From Gammaproteobacteria bacterium (lineage in GTDB: Bacteria > Pseudomonadota > Gammaproteobacteria > SZUA-229), in the NCBI GenBank assembly GCA_016764035.1, contig JAESSQ010000180.1, positions 1 to 9,644 of the forward strand: a DNA stretch of 9,644 nucleotides, read 5' to 3'. The notes below the pieces were generated by a model that saw only the letters and a program-made list of their open reading frames with translations, ran no database searches and was not told the DNA's origin. The translations under genes and the position numbers were made by a program. Every line of letters begins with the position of its first letter. Position 1 is the first letter of the stretch. Below, in pieces: positions 1-5,787 of the stretch.

Positions 1-213
1 AGCCTTATAGATAGCTTTTAAGCCATCACCCAAATCCTCAGAACCTTTCACACCAATAGCTGACGTGTTACTCGTTAAATCAAGATCATTGTTACTGTCA
101 AGATCAAGGATCGTTAAATGAATGTTACCGTAAATAGTTGGTGCTGCCGCCATTACTGCTGGTGCAGCCATCGACGCAGCTACTGCGATTGCTAATAGTG
201 AATTTTTCATCAT
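1..213 (-). CDS. Gram-negative porin, N-terminal fragment (runs off left edge)
   Basis: Seen: 71 in-frame codons from the start to the window edge. A typical Sec signal peptide comes first (MMKNSLL, a hydrophobic Ala/Val core, AVMA followed by AAPTIYGN), with likely cleavage after residue 22. The mature start, APTIYGNIHLTI, looks like a first porin beta strand. It is followed by an Asp/Asn-rich loop and then by AIGVKGSEDLGDGLKAIYKA. The G-x-KG-x-EDLG-x-GLKAIY block is characteristic of trimeric general-porin families of beta- and gammaproteobacteria. The product should be an outer-membrane beta-barrel that lets small solutes diffuse; specificity cannot be told from this fragment. Two ATGs lie in tandem at 213 and 210. 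An AGGAG ribosome site is 6 nt before the first and 9 nt before the second, so either could be used. It lies beyond the rpsI terminator, so it is probably its own transcription unit. Confidence 0.85.
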   Translation of the reverse strand, partial: MMKNSLLAIAVAASMAAPAVMAAAPTIYGNIHLTILDLDSNNDLDLTSNTSAIGVKGSEDLGDGLKAIYKA

Positions 214-302
214 GCAAGACTCCTGCAATTTTTACATTATTATAATTATTAAAATATGCCTACAGGATACAACGTAACCAATTAATAATGTTTACACTAT
301 TT

Positions 303-308
303 TATCAA
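303..308 (-). promoter_or_regulatory. Possible -35 element of the porin gene
   Basis: On the minus strand TTGATA occurs about 90 nt upstream of the porin start. AT-rich sequences that could act as a -10 box (TATTAA after 15 nt, TTAATT after 17 nt) follow it. The match is partial and the surrounding 214-460 stretch is AT-rich, so this is only a candidate. I see no gene between 214 and 466. Confidence 0.25.
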
Positions 309-466
309 TAGCACATGTAAGCACATTCTCTATCTTTTCCGTCTTAGCCCTTTTTTAGGTAAGGATTTAACTGGCAAAGATGCCGAGAGTATATGCAGGC
401 ACTCCACAATTGCAAGTAAATAAACGAAATCATCGATTTTTATAGTATCGATATAATCAGAGCAAT

Positions 467-491
467 AAAAAAGGCCCCGAAAGGGCCTTTT
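467..491 (-). terminator. Intrinsic terminator after rpsI
   Basis: On the minus strand an AAAAGGCCC / GGGCCTTTT stem of 9 bp with a 5-nt loop is followed by a run of T, starting about 20 nt after the rpsI stop codon. The A-rich flank on one side and T-rich flank on the other make it potentially bidirectional. It ends the rplM-rpsI operon and separates it from the porin gene. Confidence 0.88.
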
Positions 492-512
492 ATTATAAAC
501 GCTAAAAAGAAC

Positions 513-902
513 TTAACGTTTCGAGAATTGCGTAGCGCGACGTGCTTTGCGTAAACCCACTTTCTTACGCTCGACTTCACGAGCATCACGCGTAACGAAA
601 CCTGCTTTACGCAGTGGGCTTCGCAGCGTTTCATCGTATGAAATTAACGCACGTGTAATACCATGACGAATTGCACCAGCCTGACCTGAAATACCACCAC
701 CGCTAACAGTAACTTTTAAGTCGATGTTACTTATCATATCAACCAGCTCTAACGGCTGACGAACAATCATCTGCGCTGTTTTACGACCAAAGAAAACATC
801 CAGTGGTTTACCGTTTACAACGATATCACCTGCACCTGTACTTAAATAAACTCGTGCACTTGATGTTTTGCGTCGACCTGTTGCGTAATGTTGTTCTGCC
901 AT
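513..902 (-). CDS. rpsI: 30S ribosomal protein S9
   Basis: The 129-residue product has the normal length for bacterial S9 (E. coli 130). It opens with AEQHYATGRRKTSSARVYL, which is typical of the family, and carries the conserved SGGGISGQAGAIRHGITRAL block near residues 67-86. It ends in the basic tail KKVGLRKARRATQFSKR, whose extreme C-terminus reaches the tRNA site of the ribosome in known structures. S9 is part of the head of the 30S subunit. The gene lies 44 nt after rplM on the same strand, the usual rplM-rpsI pair, and is followed by an intrinsic terminator. The ribosome site before ATG 902 is weak (GAGA about 6 nt upstream), so translation may depend partly on coupling or on an A/U-rich leader. 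Nothing is missing or unusual. Confidence 0.98.
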   Translation of the reverse strand: MAEQHYATGRRKTSSARVYLSTGAGDIVVNGKPLDVFFGRKTAQMIVRQPLELVDMISNIDLKVTVSGGGISGQAGAIRHGITRALISYDETLRSPLRKAGFVTRDAREVERKKVGLRKARRATQFSKR

Positions 903-946
903 GGCTATCTCGTATATATAATTAGTTTACTTCGACCAGCTTATTT

Positions 947-1378
947 TTAGCTGATTTCTAAAGGTTGTGGCTGCTGTGCAGCATGCTGGTGTTGCGCACC
1001 CGCATAAACTTTCAACTTGCGGTACATCTCACGACCTAAAGGATTTTTTGGCAACATGCCTTTTACTGCTATTTCGATAACGCGTTCAGGCGAACGTTCT
1101 ATCATGTCGCTGAAATTCGTCTGCCTCAGTCCACCCATGTATCCAGAGTGACGGTAGTACATTTTATCTTTAGCCTTATTACCACTAACACGTACTTTTT
1201 CTGCATTGATTACGACGATGTAATCACCCGTATCAACGTGTGGGGTATAGATTGCTTTATGTTTACCGCGTAGACGACGCGCTACTTCAGTTGCTAGTCG
1301 ACCCAATGTTTTACCATCGGCATCAACCAGGAACCAGTCACGTTTTACGTCATCAGCTTTTGCGCTTATGGTTTTCAT
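947..1378 (-). CDS. rplM: 50S ribosomal protein L13
   Basis: The product has 143 residues starting MKTISAKADDVKRDWFLVDA (E. coli L13 has 142). It has the family blocks GKTLGRLATEVARRLRGKHK near residues 22-41, the YTPHVDTGDYIVVINAEKV region, KMYYRHSGYMGG near 72-83, and AVKGMLPKNPLGREMYRKLKVYAG near 104-127. The C-terminal tail HAAQQPQPLEIS is also typical. L13 is an early assembly protein of the large subunit. A GTG directly before the ATG would add one residue; I prefer ATG 1378 because it gives the conserved MKT start and leaves better spacing for the weak GGA ribosome site. It is the first gene of the rplM-rpsI operon. In E. coli L13 is reported to repress its own operon through the mRNA leader, and a leader hairpin is present here too (see 1425-1442). 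Confidence 0.98.
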   Translation of the reverse strand: MKTISAKADDVKRDWFLVDADGKTLGRLATEVARRLRGKHKAIYTPHVDTGDYIVVINAEKVRVSGNKAKDKMYYRHSGYMGGLRQTNFSDMIERSPERVIEIAVKGMLPKNPLGREMYRKLKVYAGAQHQHAAQQPQPLEIS

Positions 1379-1424
1379 CACTAATCCGGTGTATCTACTT
1401 AATATCTATTGAAAGTTATGTCAC

Positions 1425-1442
1425 GAACCGAATAGCCGGTCC
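1425..1442 (-). promoter_or_regulatory. Hairpin in the rplM leader
   Basis: In the minus-strand RNA, GGACCG pairs with CGGUUC over 6 bp (one G-U) around a 6-nt loop, between the predicted promoter and the rplM start. It would sit near the 5' end of a leader of roughly 70-75 nt. No U-tract follows, so it is not a terminator. By analogy with the reported L13 autoregulation of rplM in E. coli it could be part of a translational control site, but I cannot match it to a defined motif. Confidence 0.4.
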
Positions 1443-1457
1443 CGACAAAGAGGCGGA

Positions 1458-1486
1458 ATATTACAGGCATTTACTGTGCCCGACAA
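1458..1486 (-). promoter_or_regulatory. Probable sigma-70 promoter of rplM-rpsI
   Basis: On the minus strand, TTGTCG (1481-1486) is separated by exactly 17 nt from TAATAT (1458-1463), and a TG immediately precedes the -10 box. Both boxes match the consensus at 4 of 6 positions with ideal spacing. Transcription would start near 1450, giving a leader of about 70-75 nt before rplM. Confidence 0.55.
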
Positions 1487-1504
1487 GTGTATTGCTTAAA
1501 TTAT

Positions 1505-1520
1505 AGTAAATATATTTACT
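1505..1520. repeat. Perfect 16-bp AT-rich palindrome
   Basis: AGTAAATATATTTACT is its own reverse complement. It lies just upstream of the probable rplM -35 box and at the left edge of the repeat mosaic. It could be an operator, a protein-binding site or chance in AT-rich DNA. Confidence 0.45.
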
Positions 1521-1532
1521 TTTACGGCTCAA

Positions 1533-1760
1533 CGTTCTGCACACGCTCCTTACCTACAACTTAATCGACATAAGAAGAATCGTAAAAAGTTGGCAAAGCT
1601 TCCGCATCCTCGGTAACCGCTCCTGCGTTACCCTAATAAGTTACATCCATGTAACGATGCTTTGCCCTACTACTACTGTACATCCTGTACATATTACCTA
1701 CATCTCTGTAGGCAAAGCTTCCGCGTCCTGCTCTCGCCCCTTACCTACATCCCTGTAGGC
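1533..1760. repeat. Mosaic of short palindromic repeat units in the rplM-ferredoxin spacer
   Basis: This stretch is built from recurring modules. One is GGCAAAGCTTCCGC(A/G)TCCT, at 1592 and again at 1711. Another is a palindrome with the core TACAT(n)TGTA: GTTACAT-CC-ATGTAAC (1640-1655), TGTACA-TCC-TGTACA (1677-1691), CCTACA-TCTC-TGTAGG (1697-1712) and CCTACA-TCCC-TGTAGG (1744-1759). The last two are 47 nt apart, and the segment between them looks like one complete unit. A decayed unit is visible at about 1533-1560, where ACGCTCCTTACCTACA resembles the TCGCCCCTTACCTACA of the complete unit. The palindrome arms differ between copies yet stay self-complementary, as in REP-like elements kept as hairpins. 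No open reading frame of interest, transposase or target duplication is visible. From memory, similar TACAT-type palindromes are scattered through other gammaproteobacterial spacers, but I cannot verify this here. Confidence 0.75.
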
Positions 1761-1790
1761 AAAAAAAACGCGGATTAAAAAATCCGCGTT
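1761..1790 (-). terminator. Intrinsic terminator downstream of the ferredoxin gene
   Basis: On the minus strand a perfect 10-bp stem (AACGCGGATT / AATCCGCGTT) with a 4-nt loop is followed by eight T. It lies about 137 nt beyond the stop of the ferredoxin gene and is the only good terminator for it. The T-rich flank on the other side is weaker, so activity on the plus strand is possible but less likely. The 1791-1905 stretch between it and the gene holds only AT-rich sequence and a small CCATC/GATGG inverted repeat. Confidence 0.85.
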
Positions 1791-1905
1791 AAAAACACCA
1801 TCAAGGGGAAGATGGAAAAAATACTATCTGTCCAACCTTTATAGATTGAATATAAGTATATTATTATATTACTATAAACTTGTAAACTATAATGTACTCA
1901 GCTGC

Positions 1906-1932
1906 ATATAACTTAATGACATTAAGTTATAT
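1906..1932. repeat. 27-bp inverted repeat covering the ferredoxin stop codon
   Basis: Two perfect 12-nt arms (ATATAACTTAAT and ATTAAGTTATAT) flank a 3-nt centre, GAC. The right arm includes the TAA stop of the ferredoxin gene (1927-1929). In RNA it would form an AU-rich hairpin right at the end of the coding region. No U-tract follows on either strand, so it does not look like a standard terminator. It could protect the mRNA 3' end or bind a regulator. Confidence 0.6.
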
Positions 1933-2235
1933 TAATAATCGCTTTACAATCTCTCCGCCAATCAAATGTTTTTCAATAATCTCATCAACATCTTCTCGAT
2001 CGAGGTAGGTGTACCAGGTCTCTTCAGGATAGACCACGATGACCGGACCGAGTTCACAACGATCTAAACAACCTGCTGTATTGATCCTGACCTTACCTTC
2101 ACCAGTCAAACCCAGCTCTTTCATTCTGGTTTTAGCGTAAGCGCGAATGTCAGTAGCATTACACTGCTCACAGCATTGCTCACCTGACGCCCGATCATTT
2201 GTACAAAAAAACACATGGTATTTATAATGCGCCAT
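1927..2235 (-). CDS. Thioredoxin-like [2Fe-2S] ferredoxin
   Basis: The 102-residue protein opens with AHYKYHVFFCTNDR and has cysteines at 11, 21, 22, 25, 56 and 60. The pattern of C11, one Cys of the 21-25 cluster, and the C56-LDR-C60 pair within NTAGCLDRCELGP is that of the thioredoxin-fold [2Fe-2S] ferredoxins (Aquifex Fd4 type, also related to the NuoE C-terminal domain). The following VIVVYPEETWYTYLDREDVDEIIEKHL is the usual C-terminal half. It is a soluble electron carrier; its partner is not known from this sequence. ATG 2235 is chosen over the preceding TTG because a strong AGGGGAG site lies 5 nt before ATG and would be too close to TTG. It is a single-gene unit divergent from coq7, with a 14-bp palindrome upstream and an intrinsic terminator downstream. 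Confidence 0.9.
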   Translation of the reverse strand: MAHYKYHVFFCTNDRASGEQCCEQCNATDIRAYAKTRMKELGLTGEGKVRINTAGCLDRCELGPVIVVYPEETWYTYLDREDVDEIIEKHLIGGEIVKRLLI

Positions 2236-2266
2236 CAACTCTCCCCTCTATAACGATTGTATTGCT

Positions 2267-2280
2267 TACTATTAATAGTA
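2267..2280. repeat. Perfect 14-bp palindrome upstream of the ferredoxin gene
   Basis: TACTATTAATAGTA is fully self-complementary and ends about 32 nt before the ferredoxin start, in the divergent spacer shared with coq7. The left half reads TACTAT on either strand, a possible -10 box, so the palindrome could overlap a promoter and act as an operator. No matching -35 box is clear. Confidence 0.4.
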
Positions 2281-2430
2281 TGTCACGAAGAAACGGCGGG
2301 CGGAGACGCAACTAATTCTAAAACTGACGATAATTAATAATACAAAACCATGATGAATAATCATTAAAATATAGCAACCTGCTGCCTGCGCCTATTGCAC
2401 CTACAGCGCTAAAGCAGCAATATACACTGT

Positions 2431-3069
2431 ATGCGTAATTACACCCCTTTTGACCGATTAATCTTGAATGCCGATACCGCCTTGCGAACATTGTTTGGCG
2501 AACCCATCGTCACCCATCGACCGTACCCAGCCGAAGACATATCTGATGCTGAATTTTCAGAACAGGAAAGAAAAAACATCGCTGGGCTGATGCGGGTAAA
2601 TCATAGCGGTGAGGTTGCCGCTCAAGCGCTATATCAGGGCCAGTCATTAACGTCTAGAAACAACGTCATCAAAGAAAAATTACAACAGGCAGCCCAGGAA
2701 GAAAATGACCATCTGGAATGGACAAAAAACAGAATAAACGAACTTGGCAGCCATACCAGTTTATTAAACCCTCTATGGTATGGCGGCTCTTTTGCTATCG
2801 GTAGTCTCGCCGGCGTCGCTGGTGATAAGTGGAATTTAGGTTTTTTAGCCGAAACCGAACATCAGGTCGTTGAGCACCTGGAACTTCATCTTAATAAACT
2901 ACCTGGTGGCGATTTACGAAGTCGTGCGATTTTAGAACAGATGAAAACCGATGAACAAAAACACGCCACCACAGCCATTGAAAATGGTGCAGCCGTTTTA
3001 CCGCCCCCGGTTAAAACGTTAATGGCTGCCATGTCAAAAGTCATGACAGGCACGGCATATTATTTATAA
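2431..3069 (+). CDS. coq7: Coq7-type diiron hydroxylase of ubiquinone synthesis
   Basis: This is a 2-polyprenyl-3-methyl-6-methoxy-1,4-benzoquinone hydroxylase, carrying out a late hydroxylation in aerobic ubiquinone synthesis, a role filled by UbiF in E. coli. The 212-residue length is normal. The N-terminus NYTPFDRLILNADTALRTLFG is typical of proteobacterial Coq7. Diiron ligands are all visible: E61 (NHSGEVAAQALYQGQ), E91 and H94 (EENDH), E143 (ETEH), and E175 and H178 (DEQKH). The hydrophobic stretch LWYGGSFAIGSLAGVAG (about 115-131) fits the membrane-associating region, so the enzyme probably sits on the inner face of the cytoplasmic membrane. I see no Shine-Dalgarno sequence before ATG 2431, and TATACA lies at 2421-2426, so a very short or absent leader is possible. 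It converges on the VOC gene with only 7 nt between the stops and no terminator between them. Confidence 0.95.
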   Translation: MRNYTPFDRLILNADTALRTLFGEPIVTHRPYPAEDISDAEFSEQERKNIAGLMRVNHSGEVAAQALYQGQSLTSRNNVIKEKLQQAAQEENDHLEWTKNRINELGSHTSLLNPLWYGGSFAIGSLAGVAGDKWNLGFLAETEHQVVEHLELHLNKLPGGDLRSRAILEQMKTDEQKHATTAIENGAAVLPPPVKTLMAAMSKVMTGTAYYL

Positions 3070-3076
3070 AACGTAG

Positions 3077-3484
3077 TTAGCTAGCGCTCAATGGCGGATG
3101 ATATATGATCTGTACAGCATTTCCATCTGGGTCTTTACAATAAAAACTACGCGCGCCATCTCGATGATCTTTTACGCTGGTCAGTACGTCCACATTTTCC
3201 TGCTTTAAAAACTCATACCACTGAACAACCTCATCTGCACTGTCGATGATAAAGCCCAAATGATCCAGTGTTTGCGCGCTGTCCTGGTCAATTTTTTTGC
3301 TGGCACGATGCAGGGCTAAATTATCGTTACCGGACGTCAGATAATAATTATCGTCATCCGGCTGCCATTCGATAGTCATGCCTAATAATCGTGTATAAAA
3401 ATCCACACTGTTTTCTAATTGACTAACATTCAGCGCAAGATGACGCATGCCTGCGGTTTTTTCGGGTCGCTCTATTCGTGACAT
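3077..3484 (-). CDS. VOC (glyoxalase/bleomycin-resistance fold) family protein
   Basis: The 135-residue protein shows the vicinal-oxygen-chelate fold: a first half starting MRHLALNVSQLENSVDFYTRLLGMTIEW (13-40) and a second starting LDHLGFIIDSADEVVQWYEFLKQENVDV (73-100), ending SFYCKDPDGNAVQIIYHPP. H15 and H75 fall where this family places metal ligands. The last strand has Q125 (GNAVQIIY) where metal-dependent members usually have Glu, so metal binding may be altered or lost. The substrate is unknown; family members include glyoxalase I, ring-cleaving dioxygenases and antibiotic-binding proteins. It is the last gene of the osmC-DUF885-VOC operon, 18 nt after the DUF885 stop, with a GAGG ribosome site about 9-10 nt before ATG 3484. 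It has no signal peptide and is probably cytoplasmic. Confidence 0.88.
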   Translation of the reverse strand: MSRIERPEKTAGMRHLALNVSQLENSVDFYTRLLGMTIEWQPDDDNYYLTSGNDNLALHRASKKIDQDSAQTLDHLGFIIDSADEVVQWYEFLKQENVDVLTSVKDHRDGARSFYCKDPDGNAVQIIYHPPLSAS

Positions 3485-3502
3485 ATTACATCAACCTCGG
3501 CG

Positions 3503-5227
3503 CTAATCGCTAAACACCGAATAATGTACCTGCTGCCATACAGCATCGCCAAATACCGATTTAATCACCAGTGGCAATGCAATAGAACCTTGTGACAGTA
3601 ACGCATCGTGGAATGCTTTTAATTTAGCTTTATCTGCTGTGCCTGGCTGTTCACCTACTACTATCTCACGTGTTTTTAAAATAAGTTCACGACCAATGGC
3701 ATAGCACAACGGAGTTGCCGCCGCATTGCAGTACCAGCTAACCTCAGCGCGCGCCTGCGATTCATCAAAGCCAAGTTTTTCAACCAACAAGTTAACGGCA
3801 TCATCAAAAGAAAATTGTCCGGTATGGATTTTTACATCGATAATAATTCTAAGCGCACGCCAGAGTCGATCACGCAACAATATAAATGCATGCTCTTTCT
3901 CATCGTACAAACCTTGCTCAAAAACCAGTTGCTCACAATACAGCGCCCAACCTTCGTACATACTGGCAGAGGCATTTAGCTGACGAGTAATGTTGTTACT
4001 ATGATTTTGATTGGCAATAACAAACTGTAAATGATGACCAGGAAAGGCTTCATGCGCCGAAATTAAATCAATGCTGAAATAATTATGCTCCGCCAATAAG
4101 AATTCATCTTCCACTGTCGTAACATAATACAAACCACGCTGCTCTTTATCGTGCGGCATCGGCGGTTCATAGGCAGCGAAAGGAATAATACCGCGCAGGA
4201 ATTTTGGTGTCTGCTGTACGTTAAGTGACTGCTGCTCAGGCACAGTAACAATATCGGCTTTTAGTAACCAGGCATGTGCCGTTTGCATTCTTTTACGATA
4301 GCTATCGAGCAACTGCGTGGCTGAGGGATGTTCAGCACGAACGCTTGCCAGTGCTTTTTTGATATTTTCTTCACCGCAAATAGTATGACTAAACTGCAAT
4401 AACTCTTGCTCTGTTTGTTTTGCCAGGCGCTCCCCAAAAGCGAGAATTTTCTTAGCATCAGTTGTTAAAAAATGCTTTTCATTAAGCAAACGACTAAACC
4501 GATGATGACCCGATGCAAATTTTCCAGCCGCTGATGGCAATACTTCGTATTCAAGATAACTGGCAAAATCTGTAATCGCGTGTGCCGCTTCATCAAACAA
4601 TGGCTGTAGCCTGGCAGGGTTTTCAAACCGGCTAGTAAACAGCGGGTTCCTGTCCAACGTATGTATAAATTCTGCACCTGCTCGTGCAATACCTATCGCC
4701 GTATTTGTCCACTCAGGCACCACTCGCTCGGGATAATGCGACAACATAACCTTAGCGCCACGTAGATATTCCGGAATAGCCTGTAGTCGATGTTTGGTCG
4801 CTTTATGGACATTATCGCCAGGGTGAATCAACAGCTGATAGATGGCATTGATTGGCAGGTATTCAAGCGGATTACGAAAACGCCAGTCGTTCTCTTCCAG
4901 GTCATGCAATTCAACCGATATCGCGCCCGACAAAACACGAAAATCAACTTGTCTAGCTGCTGACAAAGCTGTAAGGCTTAACTCATCCATGGCCGACTGC
5001 ATTTTTTGATTAAGTACAATCAATGCGCCGATATCATCATGCTCGTAACTTTTTAATATTTCGGCATACGCATCTATGCCCACATCGACAGCAGCTTCTG
5101 GATGATAACGAAACCACGACTGATAATATTGCTCGCATAACTGATCAAACTGTTTATCACTGACACTATCTTGTATATTTTCTACATCTTCAATTGATGT
5201 TATTTCTAACGGCTCAACACTGAACAT
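3503..5227 (-). CDS. DUF885 family putative zinc metallopeptidase
   Basis: The 574-residue protein matches the DUF885 family. The signature is S390-AHEAFPGHHLQ: H392-E393 and H398-H399 form the H-E-x4-H-H core, followed by E425 in MYEGWALYCEQL. These are the likely zinc ligands and catalytic Glu. The N-terminal part (FDQLCEQYYQSWFRYHPEAAVDVGID) and the FRNPLEYLPINAIYQLL segment also fit the family, as does the C-terminal CYAIGRELILKTRE. Many relatives are exported or are lipoproteins; this one starts MFSVEPLEITSIEDV with no signal peptide, so it is probably cytoplasmic. The substrate is unknown; it may be a peptidase acting on small peptides. ATG 5227 is 4 nt after the stop of the osmC-like gene, which suggests translational coupling, and its own ribosome site is weak. 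It is full length with no frameshift. Confidence 0.9.
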   Translation of the reverse strand: MFSVEPLEITSIEDVENIQDSVSDKQFDQLCEQYYQSWFRYHPEAAVDVGIDAYAEILKSYEHDDIGALIVLNQKMQSAMDELSLTALSAARQVDFRVLSGAISVELHDLEENDWRFRNPLEYLPINAIYQLLIHPGDNVHKATKHRLQAIPEYLRGAKVMLSHYPERVVPEWTNTAIGIARAGAEFIHTLDRNPLFTSRFENPARLQPLFDEAAHAITDFASYLEYEVLPSAAGKFASGHHRFSRLLNEKHFLTTDAKKILAFGERLAKQTEQELLQFSHTICGEENIKKALASVRAEHPSATQLLDSYRKRMQTAHAWLLKADIVTVPEQQSLNVQQTPKFLRGIIPFAAYEPPMPHDKEQRGLYYVTTVEDEFLLAEHNYFSIDLISAHEAFPGHHLQFVIANQNHSNNITRQLNASASMYEGWALYCEQLVFEQGLYDEKEHAFILLRDRLWRALRIIIDVKIHTGQFSFDDAVNLLVEKLGFDESQARAEVSWYCNAAATPLCYAIGRELILKTREIVVGEQPGTADKAKLKAFHDALLSQGSIALPLVIKSVFGDAVWQQVHYSVFSD

Positions 5228-5231
5228 TTTA

Positions 5232-5648
5232 TTATTCTTCTATAATTTCATAATCATGGGTTACATCGACACTTTTTGCCAACATGATGGAAACCGAACA
5301 ATATTTATCCGCTGTCATATCCACCGCTCGCGCGACTTTTTTCGTATCGAGATTTTTACCTTTCACAATATAATGCACATGAATTTTTGTAAAAACTTTT
5401 GGCACATCATCTGCACGCTCGGCAGATAATTCCACCTGACAATCGGTAATCTGCTGTCGTTGTCGCTGAAGAATTAACACCACATCAAATGCGGTACATC
5501 CACCCATGCCCAGCAACACCATTTCCATTGGCCTAACCCCAAGGTTACGACCGCCACTTTCCGGCGGACCGTCCATCACTACCGAGTGACCACTTTCAGA
5601 CTCGCCAACAAAAGACATATTGTCCAACCACTTTACGACTGCTTTCAT
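5232..5648 (-). CDS. OsmC family protein, YhfA-like
   Basis: The 138-residue protein belongs to the OsmC/Ohr superfamily of thiol-dependent peroxidase-fold proteins. SGGRNLGVRPMEMVLLGMGGCTAFDVVLIL (31-60) holds the first conserved cysteine, C51, with E42 and an Arg nearby. The second, C117, lies in DKYCSVSIMLAKS. Both Cys positions are thus kept, which is consistent with hydroperoxide reduction, although the YhfA subgroup has no firmly assigned substrate. The product is cytoplasmic. It is the first gene of a three-gene operon with DUF885 (4 nt gap) and VOC, and it is divergent from crp with a 139-nt spacer. As I recall, yhfA is also divergent from crp in E. coli, and a similar gene adjoins vfr in Pseudomonas, which supports the YhfA assignment. 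AGAGG about 9-12 nt before ATG 5648 serves as ribosome site. Confidence 0.92.
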   Translation of the reverse strand: MKAVVKWLDNMSFVGESESGHSVVMDGPPESGGRNLGVRPMEMVLLGMGGCTAFDVVLILQRQRQQITDCQVELSAERADDVPKVFTKIHVHYIVKGKNLDTKKVARAVDMTADKYCSVSIMLAKSVDVTHDYEIIEE

Positions 5649-5703
5649 ATTAAGGGCGCCTCTATTAATTGCTTACAGTCTCTGCGTGACCTTAAGCCTT
5701 TAT

Positions 5704-5715
5704 TTATGTTCATAA
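5704..5715. promoter_or_regulatory. Short inverted repeat in the osmC-crp spacer
   Basis: TTATG-TT-CATAA is an inverted repeat with 5-bp arms near the middle of the spacer between the divergent osmC-like and crp genes. It does not match the TGTGA-N6-TCACA consensus for Crp, but its position fits an operator. Support is limited to its symmetry. Confidence 0.2.
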
Positions 5716-5775
5716 GTTTACTGATGCTTTAGGTTCTTTTAAATCTTGTGTACTATCTATTTTAAATGAAAACCA

Positions 5776-5785
5776 TGGACGTCCA
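5776..5785 (+). promoter_or_regulatory. Palindrome over the crp ribosome-binding region
   Basis: TGGACGTCCA is a perfect 10-bp palindrome ending 2 nt before the crp ATG. It contains the only Shine-Dalgarno-like GGA, at 5777-5779, about 8 nt before the start. If it folds in the mRNA or binds a protein it could limit translation of crp. It may also be chance. Confidence 0.3.
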
Positions 5786-5787
5786 CA

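Noticed and set aside
440..634. Small minus-strand ORF over the end of rpsI and its terminator
   Set aside because: It overlaps rpsI in another frame and reads through the terminator hairpin; its hydrophobic tail comes from translated terminator sequence.
1240..1506. Plus-strand ORF antisense to rplM and its promoter
   Set aside because: Most of it is opposite rplM codons, with no ribosome site or recognisable protein features.
1533..1760. CRISPR-like array
   Set aside because: The repeated units are few, vary in length and are separated by irregular distances; there are no uniform spacers and no cas genes.
1791..1905. Independent small RNA gene ending at the 1761-1790 terminator
   Set aside because: The terminator is strong, but I found no convincing promoter of its own, so a processed 3' UTR is the simpler reading and no ncRNA feature is called.
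2351..2366. FNR-type site (TGAT...ATCA) in the ferredoxin-coq7 spacer
   Set aside because: The half-sites are 5 nt apart instead of 4 and the outer bases do not fit the consensus.
3726..4689. Several short ORFs overlapping the DUF885 gene
   Set aside because: All are out-of-frame or antisense shadows of one intact 574-codon gene.
5649..5787. Crp-binding site upstream of crp
   Set aside because: Only an isolated GTGA half-site is present; no paired TCACA at the right distance.
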